Below, piece after piece: positions 16,597-24,153 of a stretch of DNA of 64,000 bases. The translations under genes and the position numbers were made by a program. The DNA comes from Paramagnetospirillum magneticum AMB-1. Lineage in GTDB: Bacteria; Pseudomonadota; Alphaproteobacteria; Rhodospirillales; Magnetospirillaceae. The stretch's first letter is position 1. The number at the start of each line of letters is the position of its first letter. The notes beneath the pieces are model-generated. The model ran no database searches, was not told where the DNA came from, and was given only the letters and a program-made list of their open reading frames with translations. Location of the stretch: the NCBI RefSeq assembly GCF_000009985.1, contig NC_007626.1:3775943-3839942 (forward strand), in the 5' to 3' direction.

Positions 16597-17688
16597 CTAC
16601 CCCATCCGGTCGCGCCACTCCAGCAGGCGGTAGACCGCGCGGCCCAGGGTCAGTCCGTCGCCCAGGCCCGAGGCGGTCAGATCGGCATGGGCCAGATTGC
16701 CCAGGCGATAGAATTGCCCATGGGGCACCGCCGCCGCCAGGGACTCGCCCTCGCCCACCGGCACGATGCGGTCGTCGGCTCCGTGGATGACCAGCAGTTC
16801 CGGCCCGAAGCCCGAGAGATCGCGGGCGGCAAGGTCGAGCCGGCCGATCTCGTCCCCGATCCCCGGCGGCAGGCCGTCCAGCAGATCCGCCACGCGGCCG
16901 GGGTCTTCGTTGTCGAGCAGCGCCATGACGGCGCGGCCCTGCGGCCCCAGCCGAGGGGTCAGATCATCGATCGCCACCCCCAGATCGGCCATGCGCCGCC
17001 GGGCGATGGCTTCCAGCAGGGTGCGGTCGCCGGTATCGGTCAGGCGCCGGGCGTTGCTCAGCACGAACACCCACTTGCCATAGGCGTTGGGCTCCAGCCT
17101 TTGGCCCTGCCAGAAGCCAGTGGTGAAGAAGCCGATGACGCGCCGCGCGTCATAGGGCGGCCCCACCGCCGCCAGCACCGCCACCTTGGCCGCCACCTCC
17201 GGCTCCAGGGACGCCAGCACCGCCGGAATGGCGGCGTAGGAGATGGCGGCCAGGGCGACCCGGTCTCCCGGCGCATGGCGGATCGCCTGGGCCACCTCGG
17301 CGGCATCGGCGGCCGACAGGGTCAACGCCTTGGCGCCCAGCAGATCGGGCACCATCACCCGCCACCCCGCCCCCACCAGGGCAGCGGCGAAGCGGACCAG
17401 ACGGGGATCGTCCTTGCCCGCCACGGCGGCGCCGGGCAGCAGCAGGAGCACCGGCCCGGACTGGCCATAAAGATCGGCCCTTCCACCCGGATACGCCACG
17501 GCTTGGGCGGCGACGAATGCGGGCGTGCCGCCCAGGGAGGCCAACAGGCGGATGGTGTCGAAGGCCCGGCGACCGGGCGGCGAGGCGAGGCCGAGAACCA
17601 TGGCCAGCAGGACGACGAGAATGAGGACTCTGTCATTCCGACGACCTGCGGGAGGAGGAATCTCATCCTGGAACGGTCTGTCCGACAT
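16597..17688 (-). CDS. Alpha/beta-hydrolase with N-terminal membrane anchor
   Basis: 363 aa. A hydrophobic segment (VLILVVLLAMVLGL, about 21-34) anchors or exports the protein. An alpha/beta-hydrolase fold follows: VLLLLPGAAVAGKDDPR, LISYAAIPAVLA-like nucleophile region (ALAAISYAAIPAV), and ELLVIHGADDRIVPVGEG with the acid residue. The nucleophile elbow lacks the classic GxSxG, having A-I-S-Y-A, so catalysis is uncertain. The first 17 or so residues are encoded by a dispersed repeat (17631-17736). No ATG, GTG or TTG codon lies between that repeat and ATG 17601. The true start may therefore be 17601, which would cut off most of the membrane segment. Confidence 0.72.
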   Translation of the reverse strand: MSDRPFQDEIPPPAGRRNDRVLILVVLLAMVLGLASPPGRRAFDTIRLLASLGGTPAFVAAQAVAYPGGRADLYGQSGPVLLLLPGAAVAGKDDPRLVRFAAALVGAGWRVMVPDLLGAKALTLSAADAAEVAQAIRHAPGDRVALAAISYAAIPAVLASLEPEVAAKVAVLAAVGPPYDARRVIGFFTTGFWQGQRLEPNAYGKWVFVLSNARRLTDTGDRTLLEAIARRRMADLGVAIDDLTPRLGPQGRAVMALLDNEDPGRVADLLDGLPPGIGDEIGRLDLAARDLSGFGPELLVIHGADDRIVPVGEGESLAAAVPHGQFYRLGNLAHADLTASGLGDGLTLGRAVYRLLEWRDRMG

Positions 17689-17736
17689 TGAAACGGTGCT
17701 CCAGGTGGAGATCCCTCGCTCTCGCTCGGGATGACA
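17631..17736. repeat. Dispersed repeat family B, copy 1
   Basis: The element starts TGTCATTCCGA and ends GGGATGACA, so its ends are inverted. An inner block CTCCAGGTGGAGATCCC recurs in the copy at 63464. Other copies are at 49934-50035 and 63331-63418. This copy overlaps the first codons of the hydrolase gene on the minus strand and precedes the stop of the next minus-strand gene. The short size and matching ends are like a small non-autonomous repeat. No flanking target duplication is evident. Confidence 0.75.
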
Positions 17737-17759
17737 CTCTCAAACGAGGCCCGACCGCC

Positions 17760-18260
17760 TCACACCTCGATCTCGCCCAGCTTGGCCTGGGTTTCCTTCA
17801 GGCGGTCGGCCTTCTTCTTCATGTCGTGTTCCATGCGCTTGATGCGCTTGTCCAGGTCCTCGATATGGGCGAGACGCTCCTGCCGCTTCTGCTTGTTGTA
17901 GCCCGAGGCGAAGCGCTTGATGCCCCAATCGGCGGTCACGAAGAACAGGGCGGCCCCGGCCACCAGCGTGACCACCGCCGCCACGCCGCCATAGGCGCTG
18001 TTGACCGCCACCATGGCGCCCCAGAAGCCGATGGTCACCAGGGACGAGGCCGAGGCCAGCACCAGCCGGTTGACCGTCTGGTCATAGCGCATCTGGCGCT
18101 TTTCATGCTCGCGCATGGCGTTGACGATCTCTTCGCGGGCGATGGCCTGCCAGGTGCGGAACGACATGCCCTTGACCGTCCGGTTATCGCGGATGGTCTG
18201 TTCCAGCTTGCGCACCAGATAATCGGCTTTCTGTTCCGGCGTCGGGCCTTCGGCGGCCAA
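17760..18260 (-). CDS. Two-helix membrane protein with coiled coils, function unknown
   Basis: 166 aa. A charged N-terminal helix region (about 1-65, KADYLVRKLEQTIRD...FRTWQAIAREEIVNAMREHEKRQMRYD) precedes two membrane helices (about 68-88 and 92-112). A basic coiled coil at the C-terminus (KRQERLAHIEDLDKRIKRMEHDMKKKADRLKETQ) follows. The start is a TTG at 18260, with GGGAGG 5 nt upstream, which is convincing. I do not recognise a family. The shape resembles small scaffolding or stress-related membrane proteins of alphaproteobacteria, but nothing more can be said. Confidence 0.8.
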   Translation of the reverse strand: MAAEGPTPEQKADYLVRKLEQTIRDNRTVKGMSFRTWQAIAREEIVNAMREHEKRQMRYDQTVNRLVLASASSLVTIGFWGAMVAVNSAYGGVAAVVTLVAGAALFFVTADWGIKRFASGYNKQKRQERLAHIEDLDKRIKRMEHDMKKKADRLKETQAKLGEIEV

Positions 18261-18301
18261 GTCTGCCTCCCTATGTTGGACGGGGGCAGTCTAATCAACC
18301 C

Positions 18302-19462
18302 TTATCCCTTCCGGAAAGGGCCTTCCTCGGTCTGGCTCGCCATATCCTCGGTCACCATGGCGCGCTCGTGGACGAGGTAGCGGGCCACCGGCTCGGCCAG
18401 ACGGGAATCGGCGATCCAGTGGGCGGAATAGGTGGCATTGGGCAGATAGCCCCGGCTGACCTTGTGCTCGCCCTGGGCACCGGCCTCGACGCGGGCCAGT
18501 CCTTGGGCGATGGCGAAATCCAGCGCCCGGTAATAGCAGGCCTCGAAATGCAGGAAGTCCACATGGCGCCCCCCACCCCAGGTGCGGCCGTAAAGGGTGT
18601 CGCCACCCAGCATGTTGAAGGCGGCGCCCAGCGGCTCGCCGCCGTCTTCGGCCCAGACCAGCACCACGCTGTCGGCCAGGGCCGAGGCCGACAATTCCTC
18701 GAAGAAGGCGCGGCTGACATAGGCGCGGCCCCATTTGCGGTCGACCACCGCCTGATAGAAGGCGTGAAAGACATCCCAGTGCCGCGCCTTGACGTCACCG
18801 CCCACCAGGGTGGAAAGCCTTATGCCGGTGCGCGCCACCGCGTCGCGCTCCTTGCGGATCTGCTTGCGCTTGCGCGACGAGAGTTGCCCCAGGAAGTCAT
18901 CGAAGCTTTGATAGCCCGGGTTGGTCCAGTGGTACTGGCTGCCCAGGCGCTGAAGGTAGCCCGCCTCGCCCAGGCCCTCGTACTCGTCGCCGCCGGGAAA
19001 GGTGACGTGCACCGAACTGACGCCCAGCCGCCGGGCCAGATCCACCATGGAGGCGGCCAGCACGCGGCGCAGCCTCGGACCGTCCTCGCCGGGACGGACC
19101 AGCAGGCGCGGCCCGGTGACGGGGGTGAAGGGCACGGCGCATTGCAGCTTGGGGTAATACTGGCCGCCCGCCCGTTCATAGGCCTGGGCCCAGCTCCAGT
19201 CGAAGACGTATTCGCCGAAGGAATGACTTTTCAGGTAAAGGGGCGCCGCCGCCAGCAAACGGCCCTCGCCGTCGCGCGCCGCCAGATGGCGCGGCGTCCA
19301 TCCCGTCTGGGGTGACGCCGAACCGGAACGCTCCATGGCAAGAAGAAAAGCATGCCGGATGAAGGGGTTGGCTGTCCCCGCGCACTCATCCCACTCGGCG
19401 GCGCCGACCTCGGAGATGGCGGACAGGACGGTGACGGTCAGGGGCTTGCTTCCATCGGGCAT
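18302..19462 (-). CDS. FemAB/GNAT-like acyltransferase (peptidoglycan-type, DUF482)
   Basis: About 386 aa, soluble. Landmarks of the DUF482 (FemAB_like, GNAT fold) family are EVGAAEWDECAGTANPFIRHAFLLAMERSGS near the N-terminus, then PLYLKSHSFGEYVFDWSWAQAYE and YYPKLQCAVPFTPVTGPRLL. Further on come SSRKRKQIRKERDAV and GAQGEHKVSRGYLPNATYSAHWI. The family is predicted to transfer an acyl or aminoacyl group, perhaps to a cell-envelope substrate; no activity is established that I know of. ATG 19462 fits the family's usual N-terminus; an in-frame ATG at 19522 would add 20 residues. It is separated from the downstream membrane protein by about 40 nt and probably co-transcribed. Confidence 0.87.
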   Translation of the reverse strand: MPDGSKPLTVTVLSAISEVGAAEWDECAGTANPFIRHAFLLAMERSGSASPQTGWTPRHLAARDGEGRLLAAAPLYLKSHSFGEYVFDWSWAQAYERAGGQYYPKLQCAVPFTPVTGPRLLVRPGEDGPRLRRVLAASMVDLARRLGVSSVHVTFPGGDEYEGLGEAGYLQRLGSQYHWTNPGYQSFDDFLGQLSSRKRKQIRKERDAVARTGIRLSTLVGGDVKARHWDVFHAFYQAVVDRKWGRAYVSRAFFEELSASALADSVVLVWAEDGGEPLGAAFNMLGGDTLYGRTWGGGRHVDFLHFEACYYRALDFAIAQGLARVEAGAQGEHKVSRGYLPNATYSAHWIADSRLAEPVARYLVHERAMVTEDMASQTEEGPFRKG

Positions 19463-19599
19463 GAGCCAAAGATGAGGTCTTTCCGGAAGAATTCCAAGAT
19501 GCGCATGGCCGTCATGACGCATCCCGCCCCTTCGGGGAGTATCAATTCCTGCCCGGGAAATGCTATGGGAGGGCCGCCCCTTCCCGAACCCTGCGGATC

Positions 19600-21207
19600 A
19601 TGAGCGCTTCCATCGACTTCTCATCGCTGCCCCAGGCCGAGCTGACCGACGACGGCGGCAAGCCCCTCCGGGCCCGGCTGCTCGCCACCCACGACATCGC
19701 CGCGGCGGTGGCCGAGGCGGTGCGCGCCAATTGGGCGGTGATGCCGGCCGGCGGCCTGACCAGCGCCATCGGCTCGTATGACTACAAGGACGAGGAGATC
19801 CAGGGCTTCGCAGGCATCGTCGCCATCCGCCCCAAGGGCGCCCTGGCCGCCGAGATGGTCGGCGCCGACACGCCGCTGACCGACCTGAAGACCCATCAGG
19901 TGGCCGTCGATGCGGACAAGGGGCTGGTCTCGGCCGGCGCCGGCCTGACCTTCACCCAGGTCAACGCCGCCCTGGCCGAAGCGGTCGGCCCCAATGCCCG
20001 CCTGCTGGTGGACCTCACCAGCATCGGCTCGGCCTTTGTCGGCGGCGTGGTGGCCACCGGCGGCATGGGGCCGCTGCGCCTGTCGCCCCTGGGCACCCTC
20101 GACGCCGTCTGCCTGGCCGATGGCGGCGATCAGGCCCGTCTGGTCGAGGGCGACGCCCTGGCCGCCGTGCAGGGCCTGCAGGGCTGGACCGGCATGGTGG
20201 CCGCCGCCCGGTTCCGCTACGTCCAGGTTCCCACCGGCGAGTTCGGGCTGGTCCTGCCGGTGCAGGGCTCGGACGTGGACACCATCGCCGGATTGCTGTC
20301 CTGGCTGCGGCCCTGGACCCGGATCGCCCTGCCGACCGAGCCCGGCGGCCGCATCACCGGCGAGGGCGGCGAGACGGTGCTGAACGGCATCGAGCTGGTC
20401 AGCCGCGATTCCCTGGAAGCCTTCATCGAACATTCCGAGGAGCCCGCCCGCTCCAAGGCGCAAGGGCTGCTGCAGTCCTGCGAATACGCGGGCGCCGACA
20501 TGCTGGCCTGCCTGACCGGCTGGTCGGAATTGTCCATCGACGATGTGCTGATGAGCCTTCTCGACCCCGAGACCGAGACCATCGGCGGGGTGATGATCGA
20601 TTTCGGCGTCGGCTTCTCGTCCGGCGCCGAGATGGAGACCTTCCGCGCCATCCGCGAAGGCGCCCCCGATCTGGCCCGCACCCGGGCGCGCGTGGTCCAG
20701 CCGGGCAAGCTGAAGCCGTGGAGCACGTCCACCGACATCAACATCGTGCTGCCCGCCGATACCGGCGCCATCGTCGCCGTGCTGGAGGCCTATGCCGATT
20801 ACCGCTCGGCCATCCGCTCCCTGGCCCGCGAGCTGAAGGGCGCGCTGGAGGTGGAGCTGTCGGCCTATGGCCACCTGTCGCCGTCAGGCATCGATCCCCA
20901 CCACCGGGTGACATTGGTCGCCCCCGAGGGGGCCGAGGCCGCCCTGGCCGGAGCCCGTCAGGCGGTGGCCGCCAACAAGCGCACCCTGATCCACGACCTG
21001 ATGTTCGCCGCCAAGAGCAACGGCCTGGTGGTGACCGGCGGGGAAAAGGGCGCCCCCTCGTTGGTGGAGATCGCCCGGGCCGCCGGCGGCGAAAACCGCC
21101 TGCCCGAGGATCTGAAGGCGGCCTTTGCCCGGACCCGCGCCGCCGTGATGGCGGCTCCGGCCCATTTCAGCTTCCGCGCCCCCGCCGAACTGCGAACGGC
21201 CGACTGA
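19600..21207 (+). CDS. FAD-linked oxidase / FAD-binding dehydrogenase
   Basis: 535 aa, no signal peptide. The N-terminal half has the PCMH-type FAD-binding pattern: AVRANWAVMPAGGLTSAIGSYD, then KTHQVAVDADKGLVSAGAGLTFTQVNAALAEAVG. After it come LLVDLTSIGSAFVGGVVATGGMGPLRL and GWTGMVAAARFRYV. The C-terminal half resembles the GlcD/D-lactate dehydrogenase substrate cap, with AYGHLSPSGIDPHHRVTLV. Such enzymes oxidise 2-hydroxy acids and pass electrons to quinone or another acceptor. The exact substrate cannot be read from the sequence. It converges on the sensor kinase gene with no gap (stop at 21207, next stop at 21208). Confidence 0.85.
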   Translation: MSASIDFSSLPQAELTDDGGKPLRARLLATHDIAAAVAEAVRANWAVMPAGGLTSAIGSYDYKDEEIQGFAGIVAIRPKGALAAEMVGADTPLTDLKTHQVAVDADKGLVSAGAGLTFTQVNAALAEAVGPNARLLVDLTSIGSAFVGGVVATGGMGPLRLSPLGTLDAVCLADGGDQARLVEGDALAAVQGLQGWTGMVAAARFRYVQVPTGEFGLVLPVQGSDVDTIAGLLSWLRPWTRIALPTEPGGRITGEGGETVLNGIELVSRDSLEAFIEHSEEPARSKAQGLLQSCEYAGADMLACLTGWSELSIDDVLMSLLDPETETIGGVMIDFGVGFSSGAEMETFRAIREGAPDLARTRARVVQPGKLKPWSTSTDINIVLPADTGAIVAVLEAYADYRSAIRSLARELKGALEVELSAYGHLSPSGIDPHHRVTLVAPEGAEAALAGARQAVAANKRTLIHDLMFAAKSNGLVVTGGEKGAPSLVEIARAAGGENRLPEDLKAAFARTRAAVMAAPAHFSFRAPAELRTAD

Positions 21208-23010
21208 TCAGACGCCGTCCGGCCGCGCCTCCGTGGGCAGCCAGACATGCACCGTGGTGCCCTTGCCGGGCTCGGATTCCAGCCACAGCCTGCCGCCATG
21301 AATCTTGGCGACCTTCAGGGCCGACGCCAGGCCCAGCCCGGCACCGGGGAAGGTGGAGCGGGAATGCAGGCGCGAGAACGGCCGGATGATGGTCTGCAGG
21401 TATTGCGGATCGATGCCGATGCCGTTGTCGCCGATGTCGATCCGCCACCCCTCGCCCTCGGCCTCGGCGGTGATCAGCACCTGGGGCGAGACCTCCGGGC
21501 GCACGAACTTGATGGCGTTGCTGATCAGGTTCTCGAACAGAATGAACAGCAGCACCGGATCGGCCTGCACCACGGGCAGGTCACCGACCCGGAACTGGGG
21601 CGGATTGGCGCCGGAATTGGCGTTGCAATCGGCGATGGCCTGGTCCACTACCCGGCGGCAATCCACCGGCGCGAAAGCGGTCATGGGGCGGTTGGACCGG
21701 GTGTAGTCCACCAGGCCCTTGACCAGCAGGCTGAGCTGGTTGGCGCCTTCGCGGATGAAGGTCATGCTGCTCTGCGCCCGCTCGGGCAATTCGGTCCCGA
21801 ATTCGCGATCCAGGCGCTGGGTATAGGCCAGAATGTAGCGGATGGGCTCCTGCAGGTCGTGGGACGCGGCGAACAGCATGCGCTCCAGTTCGGCCTTGGC
21901 CTCTACCGCCACGTCCGAACTGTGCTTTTGCAAGGTGACGTCGCGGATGGACGAGCGCGAGCCCAGGGGGGCACCCTCGCCATCGAAAATGGGCTGCCAC
22001 GACATGGCGACCCACAGGACGTCGCCCGCCTTGTTGCGGATGCGGAATTCCATGTCCTGGCCGGACTGCCCCCTTTGGGCGGCGGACAGGAACTCGCTCA
22101 CCTGCGGGCGGTCATCCTCGACCACCAGGGGCAGGGGAAAGCCCTCCATCTTGTGGCATTCGGCGACGCTGTAGCCGGTCACCCGCTCCACCGCCGGATT
22201 GACCCAGCGCAGATGCCCGTCGGTGTCGAACCAGTTCTCCCACGCATAGGTGAAATCGGCGATGGCGCGGAAACGCTTCTGGCTGTCGTCCAGGTCCTGG
22301 ATGCGGCTTTCCACCGCGCTGGACATGGCATTGAACGCCTGGGTCAGCAAAGCGATCTCGTCCCGGCCTTCCAGCTTGAGCCGGAAGGAGAAGTCTCCGC
22401 CCGCCACCTTGAGGGAGGCCCGGGTCAGCATGGTGAGATGGCGGGTCAGCCAATAGCCGATGGCCGCCAGCAAAGTAACGGTCAGCACCACCTCGGCAAT
22501 GGCGATGCCGATGCTCTGGTGCAGCAATTCACGTCGCGCCGTGCCCAGGAAGCGGGTGTCCAGGCCATAGCGGGCCTCGCCGTAGCGCTGGCCCAGAAAG
22601 GCGATGTCGAAGGCGCCCTGATACTCGTCCAGCTCGGGCGACAGAACCTTGTCGGCCGATGGCAGGGGGGCGTCAGGCTTGCGCCCCCAGGCGGCCACCA
22701 CCTTGCCGGCGGTATTGGTCACCACCATGTAGGTGATGCTCTTGGATGCGCCCCAGCCCTCGATGATGCTTTGCAGCGCCGCGTAATCGCGCTCGGCCAA
22801 CTGGCCGGCCAGGGTGATGTTGTAGGACGCCTCCTGGGCCTGCAGCCGCAATTCCGTGCTGTCGGACAGGTGGGTCTGGATCAGGCGCACGCTGTTGGTC
22901 ACCAGCAGGGTCAGCATGACCAGTTCCACCAGGACGCTGAACGCCAGCAGACGAAGCCGCAGCGAGTGAACCGGCCGGACCGATGGGGGGCGCGCGTAGC
23001 CGAAAGTCAA
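21208..23010 (-). CDS. Membrane sensor histidine kinase with HAMP and PAS domains
   Basis: 600 aa. Two membrane helices (about 20-40 and 175-195) flank a periplasmic domain. HAMP (about 200-250, TRASLKVAGGDFSFRLKLEGRDE) and a PAS/PAC domain (about 265-385, FADTGHLRWVNPAVERVTGYS-like region) follow. The H-box is of the phytochrome-kinase type, FAASHDLQEPIRYILAYTQ (about residue 400). The ATPase domain has NLISNAIKFVRPE, GDNGIGIDPQ and GAGLGLASALKV. The TTG start has AGGAG 6 nt upstream and overlaps the stop codon of the PhnD-like gene, so translation of the two is coupled. The binding protein is the likely ligand-sensing partner. No response regulator is adjacent. Confidence 0.91.
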   Translation of the reverse strand: MTFGYARPPSVRPVHSLRLRLLAFSVLVELVMLTLLVTNSVRLIQTHLSDSTELRLQAQEASYNITLAGQLAERDYAALQSIIEGWGASKSITYMVVTNTAGKVVAAWGRKPDAPLPSADKVLSPELDEYQGAFDIAFLGQRYGEARYGLDTRFLGTARRELLHQSIGIAIAEVVLTVTLLAAIGYWLTRHLTMLTRASLKVAGGDFSFRLKLEGRDEIALLTQAFNAMSSAVESRIQDLDDSQKRFRAIADFTYAWENWFDTDGHLRWVNPAVERVTGYSVAECHKMEGFPLPLVVEDDRPQVSEFLSAAQRGQSGQDMEFRIRNKAGDVLWVAMSWQPIFDGEGAPLGSRSSIRDVTLQKHSSDVAVEAKAELERMLFAASHDLQEPIRYILAYTQRLDREFGTELPERAQSSMTFIREGANQLSLLVKGLVDYTRSNRPMTAFAPVDCRRVVDQAIADCNANSGANPPQFRVGDLPVVQADPVLLFILFENLISNAIKFVRPEVSPQVLITAEAEGEGWRIDIGDNGIGIDPQYLQTIIRPFSRLHSRSTFPGAGLGLASALKVAKIHGGRLWLESEPGKGTTVHVWLPTEARPDGV

Positions 23011-23873
23011 TTGCTGCTCCTGCTGTTGCTCCCGGCCTTCTTTACCATATTGGCATAGGGCCGTGCCTGCTCCATGTCGGCGGCGGAGACGGGGACAAGC
23101 CCCTTGAAGCCGCCGGCCGTAAAGAAGGTCCGCCCCCGATCCGTATTCTCGAATTCACCAAGCGCCGTCCGGATGGCCTGGACGGTCTCCGCCCCCAGCC
23201 TGGGATGGGCCAGGATGAACTGGTGCGGCATGCTGAGACGGCTGGAAAAGAAGGCAACACGCTCCCGCAGATCCTCGGGGATCTGACGCATCACCGACCC
23301 GGAACTGATGGCGGCATCGGCGTCGCCGATGGCCACGGCCCGGATGGCGGTGGAATGACTGGAGACCTCGACCAGATCGTAATCCACGCCGGCGCGCAGG
23401 CCGTAATCGACGAACAGCCAGGTCTCGGCCACCACCGATATGGCGGTCAGACGGTCGGCGGTCAGGACGCGCTTGCCGCGCAACTGGCGCGCCTCGCGCA
23501 GGGCGCTCTCCTTGGGCACGACGATCAGCGGGGTCAGTTCCAGCTTGTAGCGCGACAGTGGCACATAGCCGCGGTCGGCGGCGATCACCCCGAAATGGGG
23601 TGCGGCCACCAGAACATCGAACTCGTCGGCGGCGATATCGTCCAGATAGGCGTGGAAGCTCCCAGAGGTGTAAAGCTCGACCGGACGGCCGAGTGCCTGC
23701 TGCAGATGCTGGCGCAACGGATCATAGAGCTTGAGCAGGCTGTGGGTGGCAATGGTCGGCAGCAGGCCGACCCTGATGGGCAAGGAGGGCTTCCCCTCGG
23801 CCATCGCCGTTGCGGGCATCGCCAGCAACGCCACAAAAACCACGGCAATGAATCGAACCAGACCCGGGATCAT
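23007..23873 (-). CDS. PhnD-like periplasmic binding protein
   Basis: 288 aa with a Sec signal peptide (MIPGLVRFIAVVFVALLAMP, cleavage after AMA). The mature part opens PIRVGLLPTIATHSLLKLYDPLRQHLQQALGRPVELYTSGSF. It also has FDVLVAAPHFGVIAADRGY and GDADAAISSGSVM, the pattern of the phosphate/phosphonate-type binding family. No transporter genes accompany it. Its stop overlaps the start of a sensor kinase, which suggests it delivers a ligand signal to that kinase's periplasmic domain. The ligand is unknown; phosphite or phosphonate is only one option. Confidence 0.88.
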   Translation of the reverse strand: MIPGLVRFIAVVFVALLAMPATAMAEGKPSLPIRVGLLPTIATHSLLKLYDPLRQHLQQALGRPVELYTSGSFHAYLDDIAADEFDVLVAAPHFGVIAADRGYVPLSRYKLELTPLIVVPKESALREARQLRGKRVLTADRLTAISVVAETWLFVDYGLRAGVDYDLVEVSSHSTAIRAVAIGDADAAISSGSVMRQIPEDLRERVAFFSSRLSMPHQFILAHPRLGAETVQAIRTALGEFENTDRGRTFFTAGGFKGLVPVSAADMEQARPYANMVKKAGSNSRSSN

Positions 23874-24153
23874 TTTTTCCCCCTACCCGAGTGGGCAACC
23901 ATAGCATGGTCATAAGACCCGGCAAACCAATTGCGCGAGTATTGTCATGGCCGGCGAGTCACCCACCCGCCTTCTCCGTCCAGGCCCAGGTACCCAGACT
24001 CTTGGGATAGGCGGGAATATTTGCCATGCCGACATAAACTATTAAAATCTATGGGGTAGTGTGTACTATGGAAGCTTCCTCCTCCACAACTTCGAGGGGG
24101 AGGAAGAGGCCGATGGGGTTCCGACAGCAGCCTCCACTCGGATTTGTAGTGTT

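Noticed and set aside
24061..24153. GTG at 24061 as start of the frameshifted HTH gene
   Set aside because: It would place an unusual N-terminus over a hairpin (24075-24106) with no ribosome site; starts at 24154 or 24199 fit better, though none is certain.
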